A DNA stretch of 64,000 nucleotides from Bacillota bacterium (lineage in GTDB: Bacteria > Bacillota > Clostridia > Lachnospirales > Lachnospiraceae), in NCBI GenBank assembly GCA_023411215.1, contig JAEYOY010000074.1, positions 36,633 through 100,632 on the forward strand, read 5' to 3'. A model generated the notes under the pieces. The model saw only the letters and a program-made list of their open reading frames with translations, had not been told where the DNA came from and searched no databases. Below, piece by piece: positions 9,591 through 18,123 of the stretch (the first letter of the stretch is position 1; every line of letters begins with the position of its first letter). The position numbers and the translations under genes are program-made.

Positions 9591-10052
9591 TTACGAAATA
9601 CTTACCATTTTGTTAATTTGTGGTTGAATCAGCTCCAGAAGCCGATCCATTTGATCCGTCAGATACAGATATCCCATCAATGCTTCTAGACCGGTAGCTG
9701 TGCGATATTCCACTACTCCGGCATTCTTTGCCGAGGTAAAGGATTTCGCATTACGCCCCCTCTTAAATATCGCATTCTCTTCCTCTGTCAACTGTTCCTT
9801 AATCATATGATATAACTCTGCCTGAGCAGAAGCCTGCACAAGTTTGGAGCATCGCTTATGAAGCTTATTGACCGGTGCGTTACCACTTTCCACCACGCTT
9901 GTACGGATAATCAGATCAAAAATAGAATCCCCGATAAAAGCTAGTGTCAATGGGGAGTAGGTCTTAATGTCAGTCTCTGGCAGTCCCAGAACCTTCCCTA
10001 AATACCCTGCAATCCTGATATCAGACTTTTCATTAACTAACTCCTTTTCCAT
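9591..10052 (-). CDS. mrnC: Mini-ribonuclease 3
   Basis: Mini-III is a dimeric RNase III catalytic domain without a dsRNA-binding domain; in Bacillus it matures 23S rRNA. The 153-aa length fits. The signature region SPLTLAFIGDSIFDLIIR holds the catalytic acidic pair, and the second conserved helix is VEYRTATGLEALMGYLYL. It overlaps the end of cysS by 16 bases (10037-10052) and has its own site (AAGGAG, 4 bases before ATG), so translation is probably coupled to cysS. The cysS-mrnC order is the conserved Firmicute arrangement and puts this RNase under the cysteine T-box upstream of cysE. Confidence 0.95.
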   Translation of the reverse strand: MEKELVNEKSDIRIAGYLGKVLGLPETDIKTYSPLTLAFIGDSIFDLIIRTSVVESGNAPVNKLHKRCSKLVQASAQAELYHMIKEQLTEEENAIFKRGRNAKSFTSAKNAGVVEYRTATGLEALMGYLYLTDQMDRLLELIQPQINKMVSIS

Positions 10053-11440
10053 CTTACTCCTTCTCTGGTATCCTCTAGCAGAATGCCCTTTTCCAATAAC
10101 AGATTTCTTATTTCATCCGATCTGGCAAAGTCCTTATTCTTTCTAGCTGCCTGTCGTTCTTCAATGAGTCTCTCTATATCCGCATCCAGCATTTCCTCTT
10201 CCTTCTTGGTGCTAATACCAAGTATATCACAAAGCTTTACAATCAGATCATAGACAGACTGAACAAAAGCTTTGGTGCTGTCGCCGCTGCAGTTGGTATT
10301 GGCAAGCTTCACCAGTTCGAATATCGCAGCAATAGCGTCTGCCGTGTTAAAGTCATCATCCAGAGCCGCTCTATACTTATTATGCAAGCCTTCTGCTTCT
10401 CCCAGTAACTTCTTCTCCTCTTCTGTTACTTCATCGCTTGATAAAGCGTCTCCGGATAAGAAAAACTCCAGTTGTCCTATTGCAGTGAGGATTCTCGTTA
10501 AGGAATTCTTCGCGGACTCCATTAGCTCCTTGCTGAAATTAAGTGGGCTGCGATAGTGGGAATTCAGCATAAAGAAACGAACAACCTGAGGATCATATTG
10601 TTCGCAGATTTCGCGCACCGTAAAGAAGTTCCCTTCGGATTTGGACATCTTTTTGTTATCAATATTTAAGAAGGCATTGTGCATCCAATATCTCGCGAAT
10701 TCCTTTTCATTGCAAGCTTCACTCTGGGCAATTTCATTCTCATGATGGGGAAATACCAGATCCTCTCCACCAGCATGGATGTCAATCTGCTCACCAAGGT
10801 ATTTTCTGCTCATTACGGAGCATTCGATATGCCAACCCGGTCTGCCATCACTCCAAGGAGATGGCCAGGAGGGCTCCCCCTCTTTCTTTGGCTTCCATAA
10901 TACGAAATCCATCGGATCTTCCTTCTCATCACTTACAGCAATACGTGCACCTGCTTCCAGATCATCGATTTTCTTTTTGGAAAGCTTACCATACTCCGGG
11001 AAGCTTCTGGTCTTAAAATATACTGTGCCGTTCTTCTCATAGGCATGACCCTTCTTAATCAGATCACCGATCATCTCTACCATGTCTTCGATTTCCTCCG
11101 TAGCCTTGGGATGAATGGTTGCTTCCCTGACGTTTAACGCATCCATATCAGTGCGAAACTCTTTGATATATCGCTCGGAAATCTCGGTTGCAGAGATGCC
11201 CTCTTCGTTTGCTTTTTTAATGATTTTATCATCCACATCCGTGAAGTTTGATACAAAGATAACCTGATACCCAAGATACTCCAGGTATCTGCGGAAGGAA
11301 TCAAATACAATGGTTGGTCTTGCGTTTCCAATATGAATATAATTGTATACGGTCGGTCCGCAGACGTACATTCTCACCTTCCCTTCCTCTAAGGGAACAA
11401 ATTCTTCTTTTTTCTGAGTTAAGGTATTATAGATTCTCAT
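10037..11440 (-). CDS. cysS: Cysteinyl-tRNA synthetase
   Basis: Class I synthetase charging tRNA-Cys. The HIGH-equivalent motif (HIGNARPT, near residue 37) and the KMSKS motif (KKMSKSEGNFF, near residue 268) are present. Zinc ligands include the Cys of MYVCGPTVYNYIHIG and the WHIECS and GGEDLVFPHHENE segments. Length (467 aa) is standard. AGGAGG lies 7 bases before the ATG. It is the middle gene of cysE-cysS-mrnC; a 102-base gap separates it from cysE, with no terminator seen between them. Coupling the synthetase to serine acetyltransferase places cysteine supply and use under the same T-box. Confidence 0.97.
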   Translation of the reverse strand: MRIYNTLTQKKEEFVPLEEGKVRMYVCGPTVYNYIHIGNARPTIVFDSFRRYLEYLGYQVIFVSNFTDVDDKIIKKANEEGISATEISERYIKEFRTDMDALNVREATIHPKATEEIEDMVEMIGDLIKKGHAYEKNGTVYFKTRSFPEYGKLSKKKIDDLEAGARIAVSDEKEDPMDFVLWKPKKEGEPSWPSPWSDGRPGWHIECSVMSRKYLGEQIDIHAGGEDLVFPHHENEIAQSEACNEKEFARYWMHNAFLNIDNKKMSKSEGNFFTVREICEQYDPQVVRFFMLNSHYRSPLNFSKELMESAKNSLTRILTAIGQLEFFLSGDALSSDEVTEEEKKLLGEAEGLHNKYRAALDDDFNTADAIAAIFELVKLANTNCSGDSTKAFVQSVYDLIVKLCDILGISTKKEEEMLDADIERLIEERQAARKNKDFARSDEIRNLLLEKGILLEDTREGVRWKRS

Positions 11441-11542
11441 GCTTCTTCCTCCTACTTACTTGTAATACCATACCGGAGGTGCCTCCTCCACGTATTTTAT
11501 CTGTATCTTTATGTTTGTCTGTTCTTATTACCATCAGATCTA

Positions 11543-12265
11543 TCAATGATGAAGTAGCCGCTCCTTCTCCTCCTGCTTAGAGGAAAATGTATCTTTATCA
11601 ATCTTTTTCTCCAGCTCTTCAATCAAGTTGTTCAGTCTCTTAAGCTCTGTTCTCAGACAGATATTCTCGTTCCGGAGACCTGCCATCTCCTTCATAACAG
11701 GATCTGGTAGATGAACCTGATCCATATCTTCTCTGGGAACTCGTACATCATTCTTCTTTACAACTCTTCCGGGTACTCCGACCACGGTTGAGTTCGGCGG
11801 TACCTCCGAGAGTACCACGGAGCCCGCACCGATCTTTGAGTTTTCACCAATGGTGAAGGATCCTAATATCTTGGCCCCTGCACTGATCATTACATTATTG
11901 CCTATGGTCGGATGGCGCTTGCCATGCTCTTTACCGGTACCTCCGAGAGTAACTCCCTGATATAAAGTAACGTTATCTCCGACTATTGCAGTCTCACCGA
12001 TCACAACTCCATGGCCATGATCAATAAAAAGGCCCTTACCAATTGTAGCTCCCGGATGTATCTCAATACCGGTCTTTCTCACGGTCCGCTGAGAGTACCA
12101 TCTGGCGAGAAAATAGTGTTTTCTTACGAATAAATAATGGGCAATTCGATATCTTATGATGGCTCGAAAGCTCGGATAGAGAAAAACCTCAAGTGGTGTC
12201 TTAATTGCAGGATCTCTTTCTTTAATTATCTGCATTTCATCTTTAATATATTTAATGAACCCCAT
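11543..12265 (-). CDS. cysE: Serine O-acetyltransferase
   Basis: Makes O-acetylserine from serine and acetyl-CoA, the first step of cysteine synthesis. The left-handed beta-helix hexapeptide repeats span about residues 60-170 and include the active-site region IDHGHGVVIGETAIVGDNV and the GKEHGKRHPTIGNNV loop. The C-terminal part (about 190-240) is charged, with a heptad pattern (LRTELKRLNNLIEELEKKI). The start at 12265 is preferred over an upstream in-frame codon (12295) because GGGG sits 8 bases before it and MGFIKYIKDEMQ is the usual N-terminus of the short Firmicute form. First gene behind the Cys T-box (12334-12590). Confidence 0.95.
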   Translation of the reverse strand: MGFIKYIKDEMQIIKERDPAIKTPLEVFLYPSFRAIIRYRIAHYLFVRKHYFLARWYSQRTVRKTGIEIHPGATIGKGLFIDHGHGVVIGETAIVGDNVTLYQGVTLGGTGKEHGKRHPTIGNNVMISAGAKILGSFTIGENSKIGAGSVVLSEVPPNSTVVGVPGRVVKKNDVRVPREDMDQVHLPDPVMKEMAGLRNENICLRTELKRLNNLIEELEKKIDKDTFSSKQEEKERLLHH

Positions 12266-12333
12266 ATTTACATCCCCTTTGAGAATTAAATTCAATTGAA
12301 AGCATACATTAGCATATTTTGTCGGAACGAATC

Positions 12334-12590
12334 AAAAACACCGCCTCTCAAATATAGAGGCGGTGAAATACGCGGTTCCACTCTATTTGTAAGTCTTTAA
12401 GCTTAACTTACATCTTAGTACAGATAACGGCTGTTACCGTGTTTGGCTAAGCTACTGCCTCACCGAACCAGCTCCCGGATGCACTTCCCTCATAGTTTTG
12501 TAAAGAATGCTTTCAGCCGGTGACATTCTATCTCTGCTACTTTCGTTATGAGCTACTTTTCCGTTCATTGCTTTTTACATTATATATTGC
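12334..12590 (-). promoter_or_regulatory. T-box riboswitch, cysteine (UGC) specifier
   Basis: Read on the minus strand, the leader contains the hallmark T-box sequence AGAGTGGAACCGCG (within 12367-12385), followed by a terminator stem (CACCGCCTCT and AGAGGCGGTG) and TTTTT at 12334-12365. The T-box bases can pair into the 5' side of that terminator to form the antiterminator. The stem I region is at about 12480-12580; the triplet TGC at 12481-12483, in the context GGGAAGTGCATCC, sits where the specifier loop should be and reads Cys. The downstream genes cysE and cysS fit this assignment. Uncharged tRNA-Cys should permit readthrough. Confidence 0.93.
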
Positions 12591-12630
12591 ATATTGTATG
12601 CATTGTTGAATTATTTGTCAACAACTTTTA

Positions 12631-13182
12631 TCAATTACGCTTAGAGCAGCCACCGCAACCGCTACAACCGCCGATTGTTTGACCAGGGGTCGCATCAAAC
12701 TGGTAGTTTTGCATGCTTTCCAGCAGGCAGACTGCATTCGCGGCAATTCCCAGCCCGGCTCCGGTAAAGCCAAGTCCCTCCTCTGTCGTAGCCTTGACAT
12801 TGATTCGGTCCTCTTCTATTCCAAGTGCCTGTGCCATATTCTTTACCATGATCGGAATAAAATCTGCCAGCTTAGGTCTCTGGGCAATTAAAGTGGCATC
12901 GATATTCTCGATCAAGTATAGCTTATCTTCCAGAAGTGACTTCACATGCTTTAGTAATTCTATACTGGATGCTCCCAGGTATGCCTCATCGGTATCCGGA
13001 AAATGCTTACCGATATCACCGAGTGCCGCGGCTCCCAGTAAAGCATCCATAACTGCATGTATTAGAACGTCTGCATCAGAATGACCTAATAACCCCTTTT
13101 CATACGGGATTGTAACCCCTCCAAGAATCAACTCTCGACCCTCGACTAATTTATGAACATCATAACCTGTTCCAATTCTCAT
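12631..13182 (-). CDS. ispF: 2-C-methyl-D-erythritol 2,4-cyclodiphosphate synthase with Cys-rich C-terminal tail
   Basis: Fifth step of the MEP isoprenoid pathway. The trimeric zinc enzyme's signature is intact: GTGYDVHKL (metal ligands D8 and H10), LLGHSDADVLIHAVMDALLG (third ligand), DIGKHFPDTD and NVKATTEEGLGFTGAGLGI. The core ends near residue 158, the normal length. An extra tail of about 25 residues then follows, ending in GGCSGCGGCSKRN: three cysteines in CxxCxxC spacing on a glycine-rich linker. The tail is in frame, and no sign of a frameshift was seen. GGAGG lies upstream with a longish spacer. The gene stands apart from the following T-box operon. The role of the tail is unknown; metal or Fe-S binding is only a guess. 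Confidence 0.93.
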   Translation of the reverse strand: MRIGTGYDVHKLVEGRELILGGVTIPYEKGLLGHSDADVLIHAVMDALLGAAALGDIGKHFPDTDEAYLGASSIELLKHVKSLLEDKLYLIENIDATLIAQRPKLADFIPIMVKNMAQALGIEEDRINVKATTEEGLGFTGAGLGIAANAVCLLESMQNYQFDATPGQTIGGCSGCGGCSKRN

Positions 13183-13277
13183 ATATAATAATTTCCTCCA
13201 AATTTATCATTAAGATATTTATTTAATACCACTCTATTATTATACACGATGTAGGCTGGTTAATCCAGTTACACTTT

Positions 13278-13312
13278 CAGCGGTGTTGATTAAGTACCGA
13301 TCAACACCGCTG
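13278..13312 (-). terminator. Hairpin downstream of melA
   Basis: Perfect 13-bp inverted repeat CAGCGGTGTTGAT (13278-13290) and its complement (13300-13312) with a 9-base loop, between melA and ispF. The flanking T-run is poor, so it may act as a 3' stabiliser as much as a terminator. Confidence 0.65.
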
Positions 13313-13399
13313 AGTATTTGCACTTCATTATTATTTTATCCGAATACTACTAATTAACACAAACTGATTCAAAGAATTACTTTGCCTGGTTAGTAGGGT

Positions 13400-14722
13400 T
13401 TACTGGTAATCTTTCATATATGTTCCGTGGGCTGCGATTAATTCATCGCACATTGCCACAATATCATCAATGGACAACTCGGCTGCCGTATGAGGATCCA
13501 GCATGGCTGCCTGATAGATATGCTCGCGATTTCCGGTTACGGCTGCTTCAATGGTCAGGAGCTGTGGATTGATGTTGGTCATATTCATTGCTGCCAGCTG
13601 TACAGGAAGCTTTCCGACATGACAGGGATGAATTCCGCCTGCATCCACAAGACAAGGTACTTCCACACATGCCTCGGTCGGGAGATTATCGATTAAACCG
13701 GTGTTCAATACATTTCCGCCGATCTTGATGGGTTTATTTGTTACTACCGCTTCCATGATATAGGAGGCATATTCCTCGGAACGCTCATGGGTGATTTTTC
13801 CGTCCTGCAATATGTTGTTCTTTTCCTCTTCCCAGCCTTTGATCTGATTAATGCATCTTCTAGGATATTCATCTAAAGGTATCTGGAAATCCTCGATCAA
13901 CTGTGGATAACGAGATTTGATAAAGAAGGGGTTGTATTCCGCATTATGCTCACTGGATTCGGTACAATAATATCCGAGACGACGGATGTATTCATAACGC
14001 ACCATATCATTATGCTTTTCCTCTGCATTCTTTTTCGCTGCTCTCGCCTTGATAGCCGGGTATAGATCATTGCCTTCCTTATCCTTTAGGTCTAAAAGCC
14101 ATGCCATATGATTGATTCCGGCAATCAATTCCTTCCTTCCTTCAATCTTATCCTCCATGCCGAGGCCTTTAAGAAGATCTCTGGAGCATACCTGTACGCT
14201 ATGGCACAAGCCTACCGTCTTAATCTTAGTATAGCGCTGCATATATCCGGTCAAAATTGCCATCGGATTGGTATAATTCAAAAATAATGCATCGGGACAA
14301 ACCTCTTCCATATCCCTTGCAAAATCTCTCAGTACCGGTATGGTTCTGAGTCCCCTCATGATTCCCCCGATACCAAGGGTATCCGCGATAGTCTGCTTCA
14401 GGCCGTATTTCTTGGGTATCTCAAAATCAGTAATGGTGCATGGATCATAGCCTCCTACCTGAATCGCATTCACTACGAAATCTGCATTACGAAGCGCATC
14501 CTTTCTTTGCTCCACTCCAAGATAGGTCTTGATTGCAGCACGAGAGGAATTGACATTTTTGTTGATTGCATTTAATATAATCTCAGACTCTTTCAGTCGG
14601 TTTTCATCAATATCATATAATGCAATCTCTGCATCACGTAGACTGGGGGTACACATGCAGTCTCCAAGAACATTTCTTGCAAATACAGTGCTTCCGGCAC
14701 CCATAAATGTAATTTTAATCAT
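13400..14722 (-). CDS. melA: Family GH4 alpha-galactosidase (MelA type)
   Basis: Cytoplasmic NAD+- and Mn2+-dependent glycosidase of family GH4, close in sequence pattern to E. coli MelA. The N-terminal Rossmann motif is ITFMGAGSTVF. MelA landmarks follow in order: VVNAIQVGGYDPCTITDFE, GLKQTIADTLGIGGIMRGLR, LNYTNPMAI, VGLCHSVQ (metal-binding Cys/His), GINHMAWLL and TESSEHNAEY. Length (440 aa) is normal. The start is ATG 14722, with AAAGGAG 7 bases upstream, rather than an ATG at 14740. It is divergent from an AraC-type regulator, so induction by an alpha-galactoside such as melibiose or raffinose is likely. No dedicated transporter is adjacent. A 6-phospho-glucosidase role is less likely given the MelA-like motifs. 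Confidence 0.9.
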   Translation of the reverse strand: MIKITFMGAGSTVFARNVLGDCMCTPSLRDAEIALYDIDENRLKESEIILNAINKNVNSSRAAIKTYLGVEQRKDALRNADFVVNAIQVGGYDPCTITDFEIPKKYGLKQTIADTLGIGGIMRGLRTIPVLRDFARDMEEVCPDALFLNYTNPMAILTGYMQRYTKIKTVGLCHSVQVCSRDLLKGLGMEDKIEGRKELIAGINHMAWLLDLKDKEGNDLYPAIKARAAKKNAEEKHNDMVRYEYIRRLGYYCTESSEHNAEYNPFFIKSRYPQLIEDFQIPLDEYPRRCINQIKGWEEEKNNILQDGKITHERSEEYASYIMEAVVTNKPIKIGGNVLNTGLIDNLPTEACVEVPCLVDAGGIHPCHVGKLPVQLAAMNMTNINPQLLTIEAAVTGNREHIYQAAMLDPHTAAELSIDDIVAMCDELIAAHGTYMKDYQ

Positions 14723-14970
14723 AATGTTACTCCTTTTCATTTGATTGTTTATTAGCTCAATTATATCGGCTACCGTATAACGAATCTATGCTTTATGTTT
14801 CAAGAAATTGTTGTTTTGTTGACCAAACCTGATTCATCGTAATATCGATACCCAATAACTTGAAATCAAAACCATTAATTAACTGAAAACCCCATTGAGG
14901 ATCAATTATCCTAATACTGACATGATTATGAAATACTTTTCCTAATTAATAAAAAATATAAGGAGAACAC
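14723..14970. promoter_or_regulatory. Divergent melA / AraC-regulator promoter region
   Basis: A 248-bp region shared by two divergent genes. On the minus strand a TATAAT (14768-14773) has only a weak -35 (TAGATT, 17 bases upstream), which fits an activator-dependent melA promoter. An AraC-type protein would be expected to bind direct half-sites upstream, but I could not define them with confidence. The plus-strand gene has an AAGGAG site 6 bases before its ATG. Confidence 0.5.
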
Positions 14971-15825
14971 ATGAAAGCAATCGTAAATGAGATCCTACCA
15001 AATATTATTTCTCACCGCCCTTTCATTTTGTATCACTGCGGTCATGAAGAATGCGCTCCCAGCCATTCCTTCGGACCTGCAATACGTCCCCATTACCTGC
15101 TGCATTTTATCCGTCGTGGAAAGGGAACCTTCCATGTAGGTAACAAAGTCTACCCGGTGGGTGAAGGCGAAGGCTTTCTTATCTATCCGGGAGTTACGAC
15201 CTTTTACCAGGCCGATGAGTCCGATCCCTGGGAATATTGCTGGATTGGCTTTGATGGCTCTGATGTGGATATAATGCTGACTAATTGCGGTCTATCCCAT
15301 ACCAGCCACCTGGTCAGGGATTATAGCCATGGTCTTCTTTGGGATGATTTTATGTCCTTGATCGCTGCCTTTCACCACCTGCAAAGCAATGATTTTGCAT
15401 GCCTGGGGCTACTCTATCAATGCTTTTCTCATATGTGTCCTCCAAAGGACCCTAACAAAACTATGCTGAATGAGCATTATATCGCTAAGGCAATGGATTA
15501 TATTCATAATAATTATGCTTATGATATTAAGATAACGGATATCTCCGGATATTTGAACATCGACCGTACCTATCTTTTTAAGCTATTCCAAAAGCATCTT
15601 GGTATTTCACCAAAGGAATACCTTACAAAGCACCGTATTACTATAGCGCAGCATCTTCTGGAAGCCTCCTCTCTATCCATGTCGGAGATTGCTTATTCCT
15701 GCGGCTTTCAGGATGCCTCCTCCTTTGATAAGCATTTTAAAAGGCTTCTACATATCACACCGCTTCAGTATCGACATACTGCGCCTCATCAAAAAGAAGT
15801 ATTTATCATCCATAAGTCTGAATAG
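14971..15825 (+). CDS. AraC-family transcriptional regulator of the melA locus
   Basis: Two-domain AraC/XylS regulator. The N-terminal cupin-like sensor (about residues 25-130) includes HYLLHFIRRGKGTFHVGNK and a LIYPGVTTFYQADESDPWEY stretch, typical of MsmR/RafR-type sugar sensors. The C-terminal double helix-turn-helix (about 185-270) has IKITDISGYLNIDRTYLFKL and the second-HTH signature MSEIAYSCGFQDASSFDKHF. It is divergent from melA and probably activates it in response to an alpha-galactoside. RBS AAGGAG precedes the ATG. It converges with the corrinoid-activator gene, only 8 bases separating their stops. Confidence 0.92.
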   Translation: MKAIVNEILPNIISHRPFILYHCGHEECAPSHSFGPAIRPHYLLHFIRRGKGTFHVGNKVYPVGEGEGFLIYPGVTTFYQADESDPWEYCWIGFDGSDVDIMLTNCGLSHTSHLVRDYSHGLLWDDFMSLIAAFHHLQSNDFACLGLLYQCFSHMCPPKDPNKTMLNEHYIAKAMDYIHNNYAYDIKITDISGYLNIDRTYLFKLFQKHLGISPKEYLTKHRITIAQHLLEASSLSMSEIAYSCGFQDASSFDKHFKRLLHITPLQYRHTAPHQKEVFIIHKSE

Positions 15826-15833
15826 CAGACCTA

Positions 15834-17465
15834 TTATTCCAATGTCTCATCTTCACTGGAAGTAAAATTCATAAACCGAATATATAATTCCTGAAAGTCC
15901 TCCTGATTGGAAATATGAATCTCCTGCGCCATCCCAACCAGTTTATCCAATCTTGCCGGAAAATCTGGATCCATTGTATAACGGATTGCCCCTGCCAGTG
16001 AGCTATTTCCGATTGCGACCATTTTCTCCTCCAGTTGCTCCGGAAGCAATCCGATATGCACCGACTTCTTAACCGGAAGCACATATCCGAAGCCTCCTGC
16101 CAGATATACCCTGTCAATCTCCCCATACGTACATCCGAAGCTTTTGATTAATAACTCGATTCCTGCACGAATTGCTGCCTTAGCCAGCTGTAATTCTCTG
16201 ATATCTCTTTGAAGAAATCGTAGCTGTTTTTCAGCCTCCTGATCAATCAGGAAGCCCTCCTCAAAATAGTCCTCCCGCAATAACCCGGTAGCATCAATAA
16301 TACCAGTCTTTAACAGCTCAGAGCAGAGTTCGATCACGCCGGTACCGCATATGCCGATGGGCTTTTGACCTCCTATGGTCTCAGGATAAATTCTTCCTTC
16401 CCTCATTGTTATCTTATTGATCGCTCCGGGAACGGACCCCATACCGATTGAGATATTACCTCCCTCGAAAGCAGGTCCTGCCGCAGTGGATGTGACCAGA
16501 AGCCTTTCCCGGTTACCGATTGCTAATTCACCGTTTGTACCGAGATCCAAAAAGAGGCATATTTCCTTACTATGATCAAAGCCACACACACCTAGCCCGG
16601 CTACTATATCACCTCCGACAAAGGCGGATATCCCAGGCAAAGTCGTCACCTTTGCTCTGATCATATCATCAACAGCATTTTCTTCCTTGTGACTACTTCT
16701 TTGTCTCCGCACCTCCTCAAAAAACTCCGAAAACTCTTTCTGGATGATACCGATATGAGCCGGCTGAAACGGATATTTTCCAAGCTCTTCACAGGAATAT
16801 CCCATGAGCAGATGAATCATGGTCGTATTTCCTGCTATTGTTATATGACGCAGCTTTTCTGCCGGAACAGAGGCTTCTTTCCTTAATTGATCAATTCCGT
16901 CCAATAATGCTTCGTGTATCAGCTGCCTAAGCTGCTCTCTCCTACTATCATTGGATGCCTTTATTCTGGAGATCACATCCGCTCCTAACCTGCGCTGCGG
17001 ATTTATTGAAGACAGAGATGCTATCATTACTCCGGTTTGACAGTTCACTAACTGAAAAGCAAGGGTTGTGGTACCAAGATCAATTGCAACTGCATATTCT
17101 TCCACTAAACTTTGATTAAGAGGATCGTACGGTTTAATATCCTTTGCGTAAACTACTGCCTCTAGTCTCTCATCATAGGCTGCAAGCTCTATCTCCAACT
17201 CCCCTTTTGGATATGTTCTGCAGGCTAAATGATATCCTCCTCTTTGCTCCTGCTCGGATAGTCTTCTTATCTCCTCCGGGCCAAGGTCTGCAATGCCATT
17301 TAACATTTTTATTTTACATTTTCCACAGGTTCCTCTTCCTCCACAATCCGAATAATAAGGTATTCCTTGGCGGCGTATAGCGTCAAGAAGGTTTTCATCC
17401 TCGTTGCACTCAATTTGCGTTATTTGATTGTTACTCCATACCTTGATTGGATAACTACGGCTCAT
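15834..17465 (-). CDS. Reductive activator of corrinoid proteins (2Fe-2S ferredoxin + ASKHA ATPase, DUF4445)
   Basis: RACE/RamA-like protein that uses ATP and a low-potential electron to return inactive Co(II) corrinoid proteins to Co(I). The N-terminal plant-type ferredoxin domain has C41-x5-C47-x2-C50 and C82 ligating a [2Fe-2S] cluster. The ASKHA ATPase domain follows (AVAIDLGTTTLAFQLVN, then HITIAGNTTMIHLLMG, FLDLGTNGELAIGN and VYLAGGFGYVLP). I chose ATG 17465 because GGAG lies upstream and the upstream 39 codons, starting at 17582, read as low-complexity sequence unlike the family. Its usual partners (methyltransferases, corrinoid proteins) are absent from the window, so its target is unknown. 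Confidence 0.9.
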   Translation of the reverse strand: MSRSYPIKVWSNNQITQIECNEDENLLDAIRRQGIPYYSDCGGRGTCGKCKIKMLNGIADLGPEEIRRLSEQEQRGGYHLACRTYPKGELEIELAAYDERLEAVVYAKDIKPYDPLNQSLVEEYAVAIDLGTTTLAFQLVNCQTGVMIASLSSINPQRRLGADVISRIKASNDSRREQLRQLIHEALLDGIDQLRKEASVPAEKLRHITIAGNTTMIHLLMGYSCEELGKYPFQPAHIGIIQKEFSEFFEEVRRQRSSHKEENAVDDMIRAKVTTLPGISAFVGGDIVAGLGVCGFDHSKEICLFLDLGTNGELAIGNRERLLVTSTAAGPAFEGGNISIGMGSVPGAINKITMREGRIYPETIGGQKPIGICGTGVIELCSELLKTGIIDATGLLREDYFEEGFLIDQEAEKQLRFLQRDIRELQLAKAAIRAGIELLIKSFGCTYGEIDRVYLAGGFGYVLPVKKSVHIGLLPEQLEEKMVAIGNSSLAGAIRYTMDPDFPARLDKLVGMAQEIHISNQEDFQELYIRFMNFTSSEDETLE

Positions 17466-17781
17466 AAAATCACTTCTCCGATCCCATAGTAAATTCTTTT
17501 TTATGTTATAACTTTTAAAGTCATTATCATGTGATGTTATATTATCATCTAATTCCTTAATTACCATATTATTGACTACCATGTCATTCTTTTACTGTAT
17601 TACATTATAACATATTCTTCCTACAGAAAAGATAAAGATTTTGTTATTTACTCTTAAAATGCTTTTTTCAGAATAAAGAGTCTGCCCAAATACTTCCTTT
17701 ACATACCGGTGAGCTTTTTATTGTATATGGTTGTTCTTATGAAACAAAAAAAATGTGCTGCAATCTGCAACACATTCTAAG
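17466..17781. other. Intergenic region ending in the tRNA terminator
   Basis: AT-rich gap upstream of the corrinoid activator and downstream of the tRNA pair. Apart from the tRNA terminator at 17745-17775, no gene or clear regulatory site is visible. It must hold the activator's promoter. Confidence 0.5.
17745..17775 (-). terminator. Rho-independent terminator of the tRNA-Val/tRNA-Met operon
   Basis: On the minus strand, ATGTGTTGCA and TGCAGCACAT form a 10-bp stem with one mismatch position and a 3-base loop, followed by eight or nine T residues. It lies 6 bases beyond the 3' end of tRNA-Met. Confidence 0.92.
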
Positions 17782-17855
17782 TAGCGAAGGACGGATTTGA
17801 ACCGCCGACACCGCGGGTATGAACCGCGTGCTCTCGCCAACTGAGCTACTTCGCC
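17782..17855 (-). tRNA. tRNA-Met (CAT anticodon), probably elongator
   Basis: A complete cloverleaf of 74 nt. The acceptor stem GGCGAAG pairs with CTTCGCT. The D arm is GCTC-N9-GAGC, the anticodon stem CGCGG/CCGCG has loop TTCATAC, and the T arm is GGCGG-TTCAAAT-CCGTC. The first acceptor pair is G-U, not the C-A mismatch of an initiator, so elongator Met is favoured; tRNA-Ile2 (also CAT) is not fully excluded. The 3' CCA is not encoded. Confidence 0.92.
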
Positions 17856-17911
17856 GTATTTAATATCAATTCACGGTATCTACTGCAATTACTAGCAGAT
17901 ATTCATGAAAA

Positions 17912-17984
17912 TGGGACCTATAGGGCTCGAACCTATGACCCTCTGCTTGTAAGGCAGATGCTCTCCCAGCTGAGCTAAGATCCC
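17912..17984 (-). tRNA. tRNA-Val (TAC anticodon)
   Basis: A complete cloverleaf of 73 nt. The acceptor GGGATCT pairs with AGGTCCC, the anticodon stem TCTGC/GCAGA carries loop CTTACAA, and the T arm is ATAGG-TTCGAGC-CCTAT. CCA is not encoded. It lies 56 bases upstream of tRNA-Met on the same strand, and both probably come from one transcript. Confidence 0.95.
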
Positions 17985-18123
17985 TTTCGAAAAGTACTTT
18001 TTCATTATATTCACTGGAGTGATTTTTGTCAAGAGTACAAACTAGAAATTCTCTTTATTTTATAAAAAATTCAAACATTAATATCTTCATTGAAAAAAAC
18101 ACCTAGTAAAACATTTATCCGAC

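Noticed and set aside
17782..17855. Initiator tRNA-fMet or tRNA-Ile2
   Set aside because: The acceptor starts with a G-U pair, not the C-A mismatch of initiators. Ile2 cannot be excluded absolutely, but the overall sequence looks like elongator Met.
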